From CAVSRC01 sp963785065 (GTDB taxonomy: Bacteria > Pseudomonadota > Alphaproteobacteria > Rhizobiales > Kaistiaceae), in assembly GCA_963785065.1 (NCBI GenBank), contig CAWATX010000002.1, forward strand, positions 372,001 through 436,000: DNA of 64,000 bases. The letters run 5' to 3'. The notes beneath the pieces are model-generated. The model was not told the origin of the DNA. It worked only from the letters and a program-made list of their open reading frames with translations, and did no database searches. Below are positions 16,609-25,152 of this stretch, piece by piece; positions within the stretch are counted from its first letter, which is position 1, and the number at the start of each line of letters is the position of its first letter. The translations under genes were made by a program, and so were the position numbers.

Positions 16609-16700
16609 CCAGGCGAGACTGTCTGCCCGCACTGCCGCGTTGGGAATCTGTCCTGGGCCCCGCCTTCGGGGGGACGAACGAACGTGAAAGAGGCTAGGGG

Positions 16701-19700
16701 CTAGCCCGCCACCTGCACGCCGATCTTGATTGCCTCGTCGCCGAGCTTGGCCTCGGACAGGCTGCCCGCCGGCTGATCGGCGAAGTCGAGCGAGACGGCA
16801 AGCGTCTCGGCCTTGACCGTGTCGCGATGCGCTTCGACGGCCGTGGCCCCGACCGGCCCCGCATTGACCATGATGGCGATGCGGTCGGCGACGTTGAAGC
16901 CGGCTTCCTTGCGCGCCACCTGCACCAGGCGGATGAAGTCGCGCGCCAGGCCCTCGCGCTCCAGCTCCGGCGTCACGTCGGTGTCGAGGACAACGACGCC
17001 GGCATTGCCGTCGAAGGGTGCCGCAGCAATGCCCTGCCTGGGCTGGAAGCGCACCTCGTATTCGTCAGCCTCGATGCGCTGGCCGGCCACTTCCGCCGCG
17101 CCGTCCGGCAGGCGCGTCCAGGCGCCGGCCTTGGCCGCCACCAGGACGTCCTTCATCGCCGGGCCGAGCCGCTTGCCGACAATGCGCGGATTGACCACCA
17201 GCACCTCCGCCCCGAATGCGGACGGATCGTCGGCAAGGACGATTGCCTTCACATTCGCCTCCTCGGCGATGACCTCGGTCAGCGACGCCAGGATCGCATG
17301 GTTCGGGTGGGCGATGGTGAGCGTCGCGAGCGGCAGACGGTTGCGCAGGTTCTTGGCCGTGCGGATCGAGGCGGCGGAAGAGCACACCGCGCGCGCCAGA
17401 TCCATGCGCTGAACCAGATCGGCATCGACCGTGAAGGCGGAGGCATCCGGCCAGTCCTGCAGATGGACGCTCTCGCCGTCGACCAATGCCCGGTGGATGT
17501 GGTCCGTCAGATACGGCAGGAACGGTGCCATGGCGCGCATCAGCGTCACCAGCACCGTGTAGAGCGTGTCGTAGGCCGCCGTCTTGTCGGCGTCCCTTTC
17601 GCTCTTCCAGAAACGCTCGCGCGAGCGGCGGATGTACCAGTTGTTGAGCGCCTCGATGAAGGGCGGCAACGCGTTCAGGCCGCCGGCAAGGTCGAGACCG
17701 TCCATCGCCTGTTCGACATGACGCACCAGCTCCGCGGTCTTGCCGAGGATGTAGCGGTCGAGCTCGGCCTCGGCGCTCGTCACCAGCTTGCCCTTGATGC
17801 CGTCGATATTGGCGTAGAGGGTGAAGAACGAATAGGCGTTCCAGATCGGCAGCATGACCGAGCGCACCGCCTCGCCGATCGCCTTGCCGTCCCTGGGCAT
17901 GGCGAGGTCGCCGCCCGACATCAGCGGCGAAGCCATCATGTACCAGCGCAACGCGTCGGCGCCGTATGTGTTGAACATCTCGACCGGGTCGGGATAGTTC
18001 TTCAGCCGCTTCGACAGCTTCTGCTTGTTCTCGTCGAGAACGATGCCGTGACCGATCGCCGAGCGGAACGGCGCGCAATCGAACAGCGCCGTCGACATCA
18101 CCATCAGCGTGTAGAACCAGCCGCGCGTCTGGCCGACATATTCGACGATGAAGTCGCCGGGGAAGTGGCTGTCGAACCACTCCTTGTTCTCGAACGGGTA
18201 ATGCACCTGGCAGAAGGGCATCGAGCCCGATTCGAACCAGCAGTCGAGCACGTCGCCGACCCGGCGCATCACCGACTTGCCGGTCGGGTCGTCCGGGTTG
18301 GGGCGCGTCAGCTCGTCGATGTAGGGCCGGTGCAGATCCTGCGGCCGCACCCCGAAATCGCGCTCCAGCTCGTCCAGCGATCCATAGACGTCGGTGCGCG
18401 GATAGTTCGGATCGTCCGATTTCCACACCGGGATCGGCGCACCCCAGAAGCGATTGCGGCTGATGTTCCAGTCGTGTGCATTGGCCAACCAGTTGCCGAA
18501 GATGCCGTCGCGCACATGCGCCGGCATCCAGGTGATGCCCTGGTTGAGCTCCACCATGCGGTCGCGGAACTTGGTCACCGCCACGTACCAGGACGGCATC
18601 GCCTTGTAGATCAGCGGCTGGTCGGTACGCCAGCAATGCGGATAGTTGTGGTCGTAGGTCTCGTGGCGGAAGACGACACCCGCTTCCTTGAGGTCGCGGA
18701 TGATCGGCTTGTTGGCCTCGAACACGTTCTGCCCGGCATAAGGCGGCGTCTCGCCGGTGAAGTTGCCGGCCAGATCCACCGGATCGACCACCGGCAGGCC
18801 TTCCTTCTGGCCAACCTTGAGGTCGTCCTCGCCGAAGGCCGGCGCGATGTGCACGACGCCGGTGCCCTCGCCCATCTCGATGAAGTCGCCGGCGATGACG
18901 CGAAAGCCGCCATTGGCCTTTTCGTGCGCGAAGAAGGGAAAGAGCGGGGCATAGGTGCGCCCGACGAGTTCGCTGCCCTTCACCGTGCCGACGGGGCGGA
19001 AGCCCTCCAGCTCCGGCGCGTAATGCTCGACCGAGCTCTGCGCCAGGATCACCCGCGCGCCATCCTTCTCCATGACCGCATAGTCGGCGTCCGCCGCCAC
19101 CGCCAGCCCCATATTGGAGGGCAGCGTCCACGGCGTCGTCGTCCACGCGAGCAGCCGCGTATTGGTGTCGCCGTCCAGCAGGAAGCCGACGGTCAGCGCC
19201 GGGTCCTGGCGGGCGCGATAGGAATCGTCGAGGCGTGTCTCCGACTGCGACAGCGGCGTCTGCGCCGCCCACGAATAGGGCACGACGCGATAGCCCTCAT
19301 AGACCAGCCCCTTGTCCCACAGCTGTTTGAAGGCCCAGATGGTGCTCTCCATGTAGGAGAGGTCCATGGTGCGGTAGTCGTTTTCGAAATCGACCCAGCG
19401 CGCCGAGCGGTTGACGTAGTACTCCCAGTCGCTGCGGAACTGCATGATCGACGTGCGGCAGTGCTCGTTGAACTTCGCCAGGCCGTATTTGAGGATATCC
19501 TGGCGGCCGTTGAGGTTGAGCTCCTTCTCCGAATGCAGTTCCGCCGGCAGGCCGTGGCAATCCCAGCCGAAGCGGCGCTCGACCATGTTGCCGCGCATGG
19601 TCTGGTAGCGCGGCACCATGTCCTTCACGAAGCCGGTGACGATGTGCCCGTAGTGCGGCAGGCCGTTGGCGAAGGGCGGGCCGTCATAGAAGACGAACTC

Positions 19701-19859
19701 GGGCGCCCCCTCTTCGCGCCGCCGCTCGATCGACCGCTGGAAGGTCTTCTCGGCCTCCCAAGCCGCGCCGATGGCCTCCTCGATCCGGGGAAAGCTGGGC
19801 GAGGGATCGGCGGGCGGATAGACGGTCTTGGCAGGCGCCGGCGTGGCTGTGTCGTTCAT
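16701..19859 (-). CDS. ileS: Isoleucyl-tRNA synthetase, probable type 2
   Basis: 1052 residues, a class I synthetase that charges tRNA-Ile in the cytoplasm. The HIGH motif is HYGH at residues 69-72 within GLPHYGHI, and the KMSKS loop is KLSKR at residues 614-618. Tryptophan-rich signatures such as WTTTPWTLPSN and DCWFESGSMPF are present, followed by the anticodon-binding domain and a long C-terminal extension. The length, KLSKR loop, and the absence of an evident C-terminal Cys4 zinc finger resemble the eukaryote-like type 2 enzymes, many of which resist mupirocin. That subtype call is inference and should be checked by alignment. No other tRNA or translation gene is adjacent. Confidence 0.95.
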   Translation of the reverse strand: MNDTATPAPAKTVYPPADPSPSFPRIEEAIGAAWEAEKTFQRSIERRREEGAPEFVFYDGPPFANGLPHYGHIVTGFVKDMVPRYQTMRGNMVERRFGWDCHGLPAELHSEKELNLNGRQDILKYGLAKFNEHCRTSIMQFRSDWEYYVNRSARWVDFENDYRTMDLSYMESTIWAFKQLWDKGLVYEGYRVVPYSWAAQTPLSQSETRLDDSYRARQDPALTVGFLLDGDTNTRLLAWTTTPWTLPSNMGLAVAADADYAVMEKDGARVILAQSSVEHYAPELEGFRPVGTVKGSELVGRTYAPLFPFFAHEKANGGFRVIAGDFIEMGEGTGVVHIAPAFGEDDLKVGQKEGLPVVDPVDLAGNFTGETPPYAGQNVFEANKPIIRDLKEAGVVFRHETYDHNYPHCWRTDQPLIYKAMPSWYVAVTKFRDRMVELNQGITWMPAHVRDGIFGNWLANAHDWNISRNRFWGAPIPVWKSDDPNYPRTDVYGSLDELERDFGVRPQDLHRPYIDELTRPNPDDPTGKSVMRRVGDVLDCWFESGSMPFCQVHYPFENKEWFDSHFPGDFIVEYVGQTRGWFYTLMVMSTALFDCAPFRSAIGHGIVLDENKQKLSKRLKNYPDPVEMFNTYGADALRWYMMASPLMSGGDLAMPRDGKAIGEAVRSVMLPIWNAYSFFTLYANIDGIKGKLVTSAEAELDRYILGKTAELVRHVEQAMDGLDLAGGLNALPPFIEALNNWYIRRSRERFWKSERDADKTAAYDTLYTVLVTLMRAMAPFLPYLTDHIHRALVDGESVHLQDWPDASAFTVDADLVQRMDLARAVCSSAASIRTAKNLRNRLPLATLTIAHPNHAILASLTEVIAEEANVKAIVLADDPSAFGAEVLVVNPRIVGKRLGPAMKDVLVAAKAGAWTRLPDGAAEVAGQRIEADEYEVRFQPRQGIAAAPFDGNAGVVVLDTDVTPELEREGLARDFIRLVQVARKEAGFNVADRIAIMVNAGPVGATAVEAHRDTVKAETLAVSLDFADQPAGSLSEAKLGDEAIKIGVQVAG

Positions 19860-20097
19860 GGCTTCGTCTAGATGGTGCGGCGTCGCCGGAACCGCGACCC
19901 CTTGGGAATTGGCCGGATCGATAGCGTCTTTGCCGCCGCTTCGCTACCCTCATGGTGCGACCGGCGTGAAGGGCGCCTCGAACCGCCCGGTCCGCGCTCG
20001 GCGAGCACCTCGGAGCCGCCCCCGATCCGATCGCGGCGGTGCAGCCGTTAACCTCCCGCCAATCGCATAGCTGACCTGACAAATCTGCAAGCTTGAT

Positions 20098-20119
20098 TAT
20101 TATAAGTTCGCTTATTATA
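20098..20119. promoter_or_regulatory. Candidate MarR operator/promoter of the emr-like operon
   Basis: An AT-rich imperfect palindrome centred on ATAAG-TTCG-CTTAT (20102-20115) is extended by matching bases on both sides. It contains -10-like TATAAG/TATTATAT wording. It lies ~10 bases upstream of the MarR ATG, where autorepression would be effective. Confidence 0.5.
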
Positions 20120-20128
20120 TCCAGGCCC

Positions 20129-20662
20129 ATGCAAAACCAACACACGCCTCCCGCCAAGGGCATCGGGCTCTTGGTCCACGACGTCAGTCGTCTCTTGCGC
20201 CGGCGGATCGACCACCAGGCGCAGGCGATCGGCCTGACCAGCGCCCAATGGCGCGTCCTGGCCGCTGTCGCCCGTGCCGAAATGCACGAGGAAGAGCCGC
20301 TGCACCAGGCCACGCTGGCCGAAATGATGGATATGGAGCCGATCACGCTCTCGCGCCAGGTCGACCGCATGGAGGCGGCGGGCCTGATCGAACGGCGCCC
20401 CGACCCCCTCGACCGGCGGGCGAAACGCCTCTACCTGACCGAGGCCGCCCGCCCGCTGGTCGACAAGTTCCGAATCGTTGCTATCTCCTGCTACGACAAC
20501 GTGCTCAACGGCATCAGCGACGAGGAGATCGAGCTGGTCGTCGGTATCCTGACAAGAATCCGCGCCAACCTCGTTCATAATGCCGTCCAGCCGGCGGCGG
20601 GGACTGTTGCCCGCGCCACACATTCCGACAATGCCCGCAACCGAGAAGGCGTTACCTCATGA
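20129..20662 (+). CDS. MarR-family transcriptional regulator of an efflux operon
   Basis: 177 residues. The winged helix reads IGLTSAQWRVLAAVARAEMHEEEPLHQATLAEMMDMEPITLSRQVDRMEAAGLIERRPDPLDRRAKRLYLT, with the conserved DRR wing. The ATG at 20129 was chosen over an upstream AUU-rich extension that is part of the operator. The TGA overlaps the ATG of the next gene (ATGA), so regulator, membrane fusion protein and MFS pump are one operon. The layout is like E. coli mprA-emrAB, and derepression by a pump substrate is the likely logic. Confidence 0.9.
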   Translation: MQNQHTPPAKGIGLLVHDVSRLLRRRIDHQAQAIGLTSAQWRVLAAVARAEMHEEEPLHQATLAEMMDMEPITLSRQVDRMEAAGLIERRPDPLDRRAKRLYLTEAARPLVDKFRIVAISCYDNVLNGISDEEIELVVGILTRIRANLVHNAVQPAAGTVARATHSDNARNREGVTS

Positions 20663-21768
20663 GTGCCGATGGGGGAAATCCGAGCGCTCCGCAGCGCGGG
20701 GCGCCGGCTGGTGTCGCGCCGAGCGCTCCGCAGCCGAAACCACGCCGTAACATCCGCCGCTATCTCATCATGGCGGCGGTGCCGGTTCTGCTGATCCTGA
20801 TCGGCGGCTATTTCTGGCTGTCCGGCGGACGCTACGTGTCGACCGACAACGCTTATGTCCAGCAGGACCGCGTCACCGTCTATGCCGACGTGTCCGGACG
20901 GATCGCCGAGGTCGATGCCCAGGAGAACCAGCAGGTTGCCGCCGGCGATCTTCTCTTCCGCATTGATCCGCAGCCCTTCAAGATCGCGCTCGACCAGGCC
21001 GATGCGGCGCTGGCCTCGGCTCGCTTCCAGGTCGCCCAGTACCGCGCCGCCTACCAGCAGGCGCTGTCCGCGCTGAAGGCGGCCCAGGACAACAACGACT
21101 TCCAGGCGAAGAGCCTGCAGCGCCAAAAGGACCTGCTCGCCAAGGGCGTCTCCACCCAGGCCAATTTCGATACTGCCCAGAACGCCGCCCACGCCGCCGA
21201 ACAGGCGCTGTCGCAGGCCCAGCAGAACGTCGCTTCGGCACTCTCCGCGCTCGGCGGCAATCCCGACATCGACACCGACAAGCACCCGCTGGTGCTGGCC
21301 GCGTTGGCCAAGCGCGAGCAGGCCGCGCTCGACCTCAAGAACACCGAGGTGCACGCCCCGGCCGCCGGCGTCGTCGCCCAGGCCGACCGCATGCTCGTCG
21401 GCCAGTATGTCAGCCCGTCGGTTGCGGTGATGAGCCTGGTCGAGACCGGCACGACATGGGTCGAGGCCAACTTCAAGGAAACCGAGTTGACCGACTTGCA
21501 CCCCGGCCAGACCGCGACCGTGACGATCGACGCCTATCCCGGCCAGAAATTCGAGGGACAGGTGGCCAGCGTCGGCGCCGGCACCGGCTCGGAATTCTCG
21601 CTGCTGCCGGCGCAGAACGCCACCGGCAACTGGGTCAAGGTCGTCCAGCGCGTGCCCGTGCGCATCAGGTTCGACAATCCTGATCCGGACGTGCCTTTGC
21701 GCATCGGTCTCAGCGCCTATGTCACCGTCGATACCCAGAGCACGCCAACCCACACAGCGGCGAAGTAG
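20659..21768 (+). CDS. emrA: HlyD/EmrA-family membrane fusion protein
   Basis: 369 residues with one N-terminal membrane anchor near residues 35-58 (YLIMAAVPVLLILIGGYFWL). The lipoyl half-motif RVTVYADVSGRIAEVDAQENQQVAAGDLLFRIDPQPF is followed by an alpha-helical hairpin of ~110 residues rich in Gln/Ala. The beta-barrel TWVEANFKETELTDLHPGQTATVTIDAYPG is the EmrA signature. It bridges the MFS pump to an outer-membrane channel (TolC type, not in the window). The first ~35 residues are Pro/Ala-rich and cytoplasmic, with a short SAPQ repeat. It lies 21 bases from the pump gene. Confidence 0.93.
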   Translation: MSADGGNPSAPQRGAPAGVAPSAPQPKPRRNIRRYLIMAAVPVLLILIGGYFWLSGGRYVSTDNAYVQQDRVTVYADVSGRIAEVDAQENQQVAAGDLLFRIDPQPFKIALDQADAALASARFQVAQYRAAYQQALSALKAAQDNNDFQAKSLQRQKDLLAKGVSTQANFDTAQNAAHAAEQALSQAQQNVASALSALGGNPDIDTDKHPLVLAALAKREQAALDLKNTEVHAPAAGVVAQADRMLVGQYVSPSVAVMSLVETGTTWVEANFKETELTDLHPGQTATVTIDAYPGQKFEGQVASVGAGTGSEFSLLPAQNATGNWVKVVQRVPVRIRFDNPDPDVPLRIGLSAYVTVDTQSTPTHTAAK

Positions 21769-21789
21769 TCACCGATCCGAGCGGACGCG

Positions 21790-23373
21790 ATGAGCGGCAC
21801 CGACCAGCACGGCCAACCATTTCAGGAGGTCAAGCATCGCGGCCTCATCACCATTTCGGTGATGGCCTCGATGATCATGGTGATCCTCGACATGACGATC
21901 GCCAATGTCGCCCTGCCTCACATGCAGGCAAGCCTCGGCGCCGACCAGGAGACCGTCACCTGGGTGCTGACCTCCTATATCGTCGCCCAGGCAATCGCCA
22001 CGCCGATCACAGGCTGGCTGTCCGACAATATCGGCCGCAAGAAGCTGTTCGCCATCTGCGTCGCCGGCTTCGTTCTCTCATCGGCGCTGTGCGGCACATC
22101 ACTCAGCCTCGAGGAGATGGTGCTCTTCCGCGTCATGCAGGGCGCCTTCGGCGCCGCGCTGGCGCCACTGTCGCAGTCGGTCATCCTCGACATCAATCCG
22201 CGCGAGCGCTACGGCCAGGCGATGGCGGTGTGGGGCATGGGCATCATGATCGCGCCGATCATCGGCCCGGTCATCGGCGCCTACCTCACCGACAACTTCA
22301 ACTGGCGCTGGGTGTTCTACATCAACGTGCCCGTCGGCATGGCCGCCCTCACTGGTGTCATCCTGTTCATGCCGGATACGGTGCGGCGCTTCCGCAAGTT
22401 CGATTTTCTCGGCTTCGGCTACCTGGCCATCGCCATCGGCGGCCTGCAGATCATGCTCGATCGCGGCTCGGAGCTCGACTGGTTCTCCTCGCCAGAAATC
22501 CTCATCGAGCTTGGCATCGCCATCGCCGGGGCATGGCTGTTCCTGGTCCACACCGTCACTCACCGCGAGCCGTTCCTCGACCGCCGCCTGTTTCTCGATC
22601 GCAACTACACCTCGGCGCTGATCCTCATCTTCGTCGTCGGCATCGTGCTGCTCGCCACCATGGCCCTGCTGCCTCCGATGCTGCAGAACCTGATGGGTTA
22701 TCCGATCATCACCGTCGGGCTGGTGCTGGCACCGCGCGGACTGGGCACCATGGCGGCGATGATGGTCGTCGGCCGTCTGGTCAACAAGGTCGATCCGCGC
22801 CTTCTGGTCGGCTTCGGCCTGTCGATGACGGCCTTCTCGCTCTACCAGATGACGTTCTTCGACATCGGCATGGACTACTGGCCGCTGGTCACCTCCGGCG
22901 TCGCCCAGGGCTTCGGCCTCGGCTTCGTCTTCGTGCCGCTGTCGACTGTCGCCTTCCAGACGCTTGATCCGCAACTGCGGACCGAGGCCACAGGCCTCTT
23001 CAACCTCGTCCGCAATATCGGCTCGGCGATCGGCATCTCGATCATGGCGGCGCTGTTGACCAACAACATGCAGATCAACCACGCCGACCTCGCCGCGCAG
23101 ATCAACCTGTTCAATCCCAATCTGTCGGTACTGGGCCTGAACCCGGCCTTGCTGGCGACGCCGGCCGGCGCCCAGACAGCGGCCCAGCTCAATGGGCTGA
23201 TCACCCAGCAGGCGCTGATGATCGGCTACCTCGACGACTTCAAGGCCATGTTCATCATCACCCTGTTCGCCCTCCCGCTGCTGCTCCTGCTGCGCTATCG
23301 CAGGCTGAGCCCCGTCGCCGCCGGTGCTGCCCGCAAGCAGGAAGAGCCGGTGGCCATGGCGATGGCCGACTAG
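21790..23373 (+). CDS. emrB: DHA2-family MFS drug:H+ antiporter EmrB
   Basis: 527 residues and ~14 TM segments. ILDMTIANVALPHMQASLGADQETVTWVLTSYIVAQAIATPITGWLSDNIGRKKLF covers TM1, TM2 and motif A. FRVMQGAFGAALAPLSQSVILDINP and MIAPIIGPVIGAYLTDNFNWRWVFYINVPVG are the DHA2 motif C and D1 regions and match EmrB closely. It exports hydrophobic compounds through the EmrA conduit. It is the last gene of the marR-emrA-emrB operon and ends 10 bases before a convergent gene. Confidence 0.93.
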   Translation: MSGTDQHGQPFQEVKHRGLITISVMASMIMVILDMTIANVALPHMQASLGADQETVTWVLTSYIVAQAIATPITGWLSDNIGRKKLFAICVAGFVLSSALCGTSLSLEEMVLFRVMQGAFGAALAPLSQSVILDINPRERYGQAMAVWGMGIMIAPIIGPVIGAYLTDNFNWRWVFYINVPVGMAALTGVILFMPDTVRRFRKFDFLGFGYLAIAIGGLQIMLDRGSELDWFSSPEILIELGIAIAGAWLFLVHTVTHREPFLDRRLFLDRNYTSALILIFVVGIVLLATMALLPPMLQNLMGYPIITVGLVLAPRGLGTMAAMMVVGRLVNKVDPRLLVGFGLSMTAFSLYQMTFFDIGMDYWPLVTSGVAQGFGLGFVFVPLSTVAFQTLDPQLRTEATGLFNLVRNIGSAIGISIMAALLTNNMQINHADLAAQINLFNPNLSVLGLNPALLATPAGAQTAAQLNGLITQQALMIGYLDDFKAMFIITLFALPLLLLLRYRRLSPVAAGAARKQEEPVAMAMAD

Positions 23374-23383
23374 GCAAGGCCGT

Positions 23384-23863
23384 TCAGCCGCCCAACCGTT
23401 GGAGCGCCTCCCCGATCCACTGGCGCAGGCTTTCGTCGGCTTCCGCCTTGAGTGCTTCCTCCAGAAGCGGTCGCGCGGGCGCCCCGTGCCTCTCGAGCGC
23501 CAGCACCAGCCATCGCCGGGTGTCGGCATCGGCATGGCCGAGCCCCCTGGCGATCTCCGGCAGCAGGGCACCGTGCACCTGTCCGAGGATGGTGGCGTGG
23601 GTCTCCTGCGCCCTGCCGATATCGGCCTGACCGTCGCCGTCCCACGCCGGCAATTCGGCACGCTCGCGCGACAGCGCCGCAATCTCTTCGATCGCCTCGG
23701 CGACTTCCGCCGCGCCGCACTGGCGCGCAACGTCGCTGAGCCGCGCCTCGGGCGTTGCGTCCCAGGGCGAAAGCCCCTCCCGCGCCGCAATCAGCAGGCG
23801 CCGGACATGCGACGGTGGTGCGGCTGCGGGCTCGCCGGACGGATCGGAATTCTGCACGGGCAC
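23384..23863 (-). CDS. Hypothetical protein, HEAT-like helical repeats
   Basis: 159 residues, no signal peptide or membrane segment. The sequence is almost wholly helical (LLIAAREGLSPWDATPEARLSDVARQCGAAEVAEAIEEIAAL). It ends with two units that read like HEAT repeats: LLPEIARGLGHADADTRRWLVLALERHG and RPLLEEALKAEADESLRQWIGEALQRLGG. A role in protein-protein interaction is the most that can be inferred. It is convergent with emrB. Confidence 0.7.
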   Translation of the reverse strand: MPVQNSDPSGEPAAAPPSHVRRLLIAAREGLSPWDATPEARLSDVARQCGAAEVAEAIEEIAALSRERAELPAWDGDGQADIGRAQETHATILGQVHGALLPEIARGLGHADADTRRWLVLALERHGAPARPLLEEALKAEADESLRQWIGEALQRLGG

Positions 23864-23900
23864 TCTCTTCTCCTCGGCAGTTCAGCGTGACTGGTGCGCC

Positions 23901-24365
23901 CTACTGGCCGATCGCGGCAAAATTGGCGTGGGCGGCGACCAGCCACTTGCCATCGACCGCGCGAAACACGGTCAGCCGTGGCGCCCTGGCCTGCATGGCA
24001 GCGCCGCCGACCGTCGCATCGATCGAAAGCACGTAGCGCACCACCATCACGTCGCCCGCGCCGGTGGCGACCAGATCGCTGACCGGCGGCGGCGCCGCGA
24101 TCTTCGGCAAGCCGCTTGCGAGATACTGGTCGCGGTCATAGGCGACGCCGTTGTCGCGCACGATCTGGAACTCCGGCGCCAGCACCGCTCCCACCGCGTC
24201 CCTATCGCCGCCGGTGACGGCCGCCACCCACAGGCCGACGGCCTTGGCCGCCTCCGCCTGCACCCCGGCGCCGGCGGCGCGTGCCGGCATCCCGCCAATC
24301 CCGATCGCCGCCGGCATGGCAAAGGCGCCTGCCACGATCGCGGCCCTGCGTGTCAGTCGCTGCAT
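23901..24365 (-). CDS. Exported NTF2-like (SnoaL/SgcJ) domain protein
   Basis: 154 residues. The N-terminus MQRLTRRAAIVAGAFAMPAAIGIGGMPARAA has twin arginines followed by a hydrophobic stretch and an Ala-x-Ala end, so Tat or Sec export is likely. The remainder has the cone-shaped NTF2-like wording: AEAAKAVGLWVAAVTGGDRDAVGAVLAPEFQIVRDNG, then GDVMVVRYVLSIDATVGG and LTVFRAVDGKWLVAAHANFA. Such domains bind small ligands or catalyse isomerisation or hydrolysis. No catalytic residue can be assigned. It is divergent from the GST gene. Confidence 0.78.
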   Translation of the reverse strand: MQRLTRRAAIVAGAFAMPAAIGIGGMPARAAGAGVQAEAAKAVGLWVAAVTGGDRDAVGAVLAPEFQIVRDNGVAYDRDQYLASGLPKIAAPPPVSDLVATGAGDVMVVRYVLSIDATVGGAAMQARAPRLTVFRAVDGKWLVAAHANFAAIGQ

Positions 24366-24540
24366 GGAAGCCTCCTCCTCGTTGCATCCCGTCTAGACCA
24401 CGGCTGGCCTCACCGGCTGCCTAATGAAATCCGGCAAATGCCGCCGGTCGGTCCTGGTCGGTCAGACGCGCCCCCTTGCCGGGGCCACCGCGCCGCCCTA
24501 TTCCACGAGGCCTTCGCTCCCGCACCGAGGAACGCCGCGC

Positions 24541-25152
24541 ATGAAGCTCTATCACTCCACCACCTCGCCCTATGTCCGTAAGGTCATGGTCGCGGCCATT
24601 GAACTCGGCCTGTCCGACGGGATCGAGCAGGTGCCGGCCAAGGTGAGCCCGGTCGTGCGCACCGCACCGGTGATTGCCGACAATCCACTCGGCAAGGTGC
24701 CCACGCTGATCGCCGACGACGGTATGATCCTCTTCGACAGCCGGGTGATCGCCGAACATCTCGATGCGCTGGCCGGCGGCGGCAAGCTCTTCCCCAAGAC
24801 CGGGCCGGCCCGCTGGCAGGCGCTGACCGAGCAGGCGCTCGCCGACGGCCTGCTCGATGCAGCGCTGCTCGAGCGCTACGAGACCGGGCTGAGGCCGCCC
24901 GAGCTGATGTGGGCCCAATGGCGCGACGGCCAGCACGACAAGGTCGAGAAAGCCCTCGACCGCATGGAGCAGGCGGCGGCCGGTTTCGCCCAGCGCGTCG
25001 ATATCGGCACCATCGCCACCGCCTGCGCGCTGGCCTATCTCGATTTCCGCTTCCCCGATCTCGGCTGGCGCGCCGCACGGCCGCAGCTCGCGGCATGGTT
25101 CGCCACCTTTGCCGAGCGGCCGTCGATGACCGCGACGGTGCCGCGGGACTAG
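24541..25152 (+). CDS. Glutathione S-transferase family protein
   Basis: 203 residues. The N-terminal thioredoxin-like half (MKLYHSTTSPYVRKVMVAAIELGL) has Ser in the usual catalytic N-cap position. NPLGKVPTLIADDGMILFDSRVIAEHLDAL is the glutathione-binding cis-Pro and Glu/Asp-Ser signature. The all-helical C-terminal half follows. It conjugates or reduces with glutathione in the cytoplasm. The TAG stop at 25150-25152 falls inside the CTAG target of the IS481-type element, so the insertion leaves the protein intact but changes its 3' flank. Confidence 0.92.
   Translation: MKLYHSTTSPYVRKVMVAAIELGLSDGIEQVPAKVSPVVRTAPVIADNPLGKVPTLIADDGMILFDSRVIAEHLDALAGGGKLFPKTGPARWQALTEQALADGLLDAALLERYETGLRPPELMWAQWRDGQHDKVEKALDRMEQAAAGFAQRVDIGTIATACALAYLDFRFPDLGWRAARPQLAAWFATFAERPSMTATVPRD

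Noticed and set aside
16827..19871. Very long open frame on the plus strand opposite ileS
   Set aside because: It is the mirror frame of a GC-rich conserved gene, has no family wording and would overlap ileS entirely.
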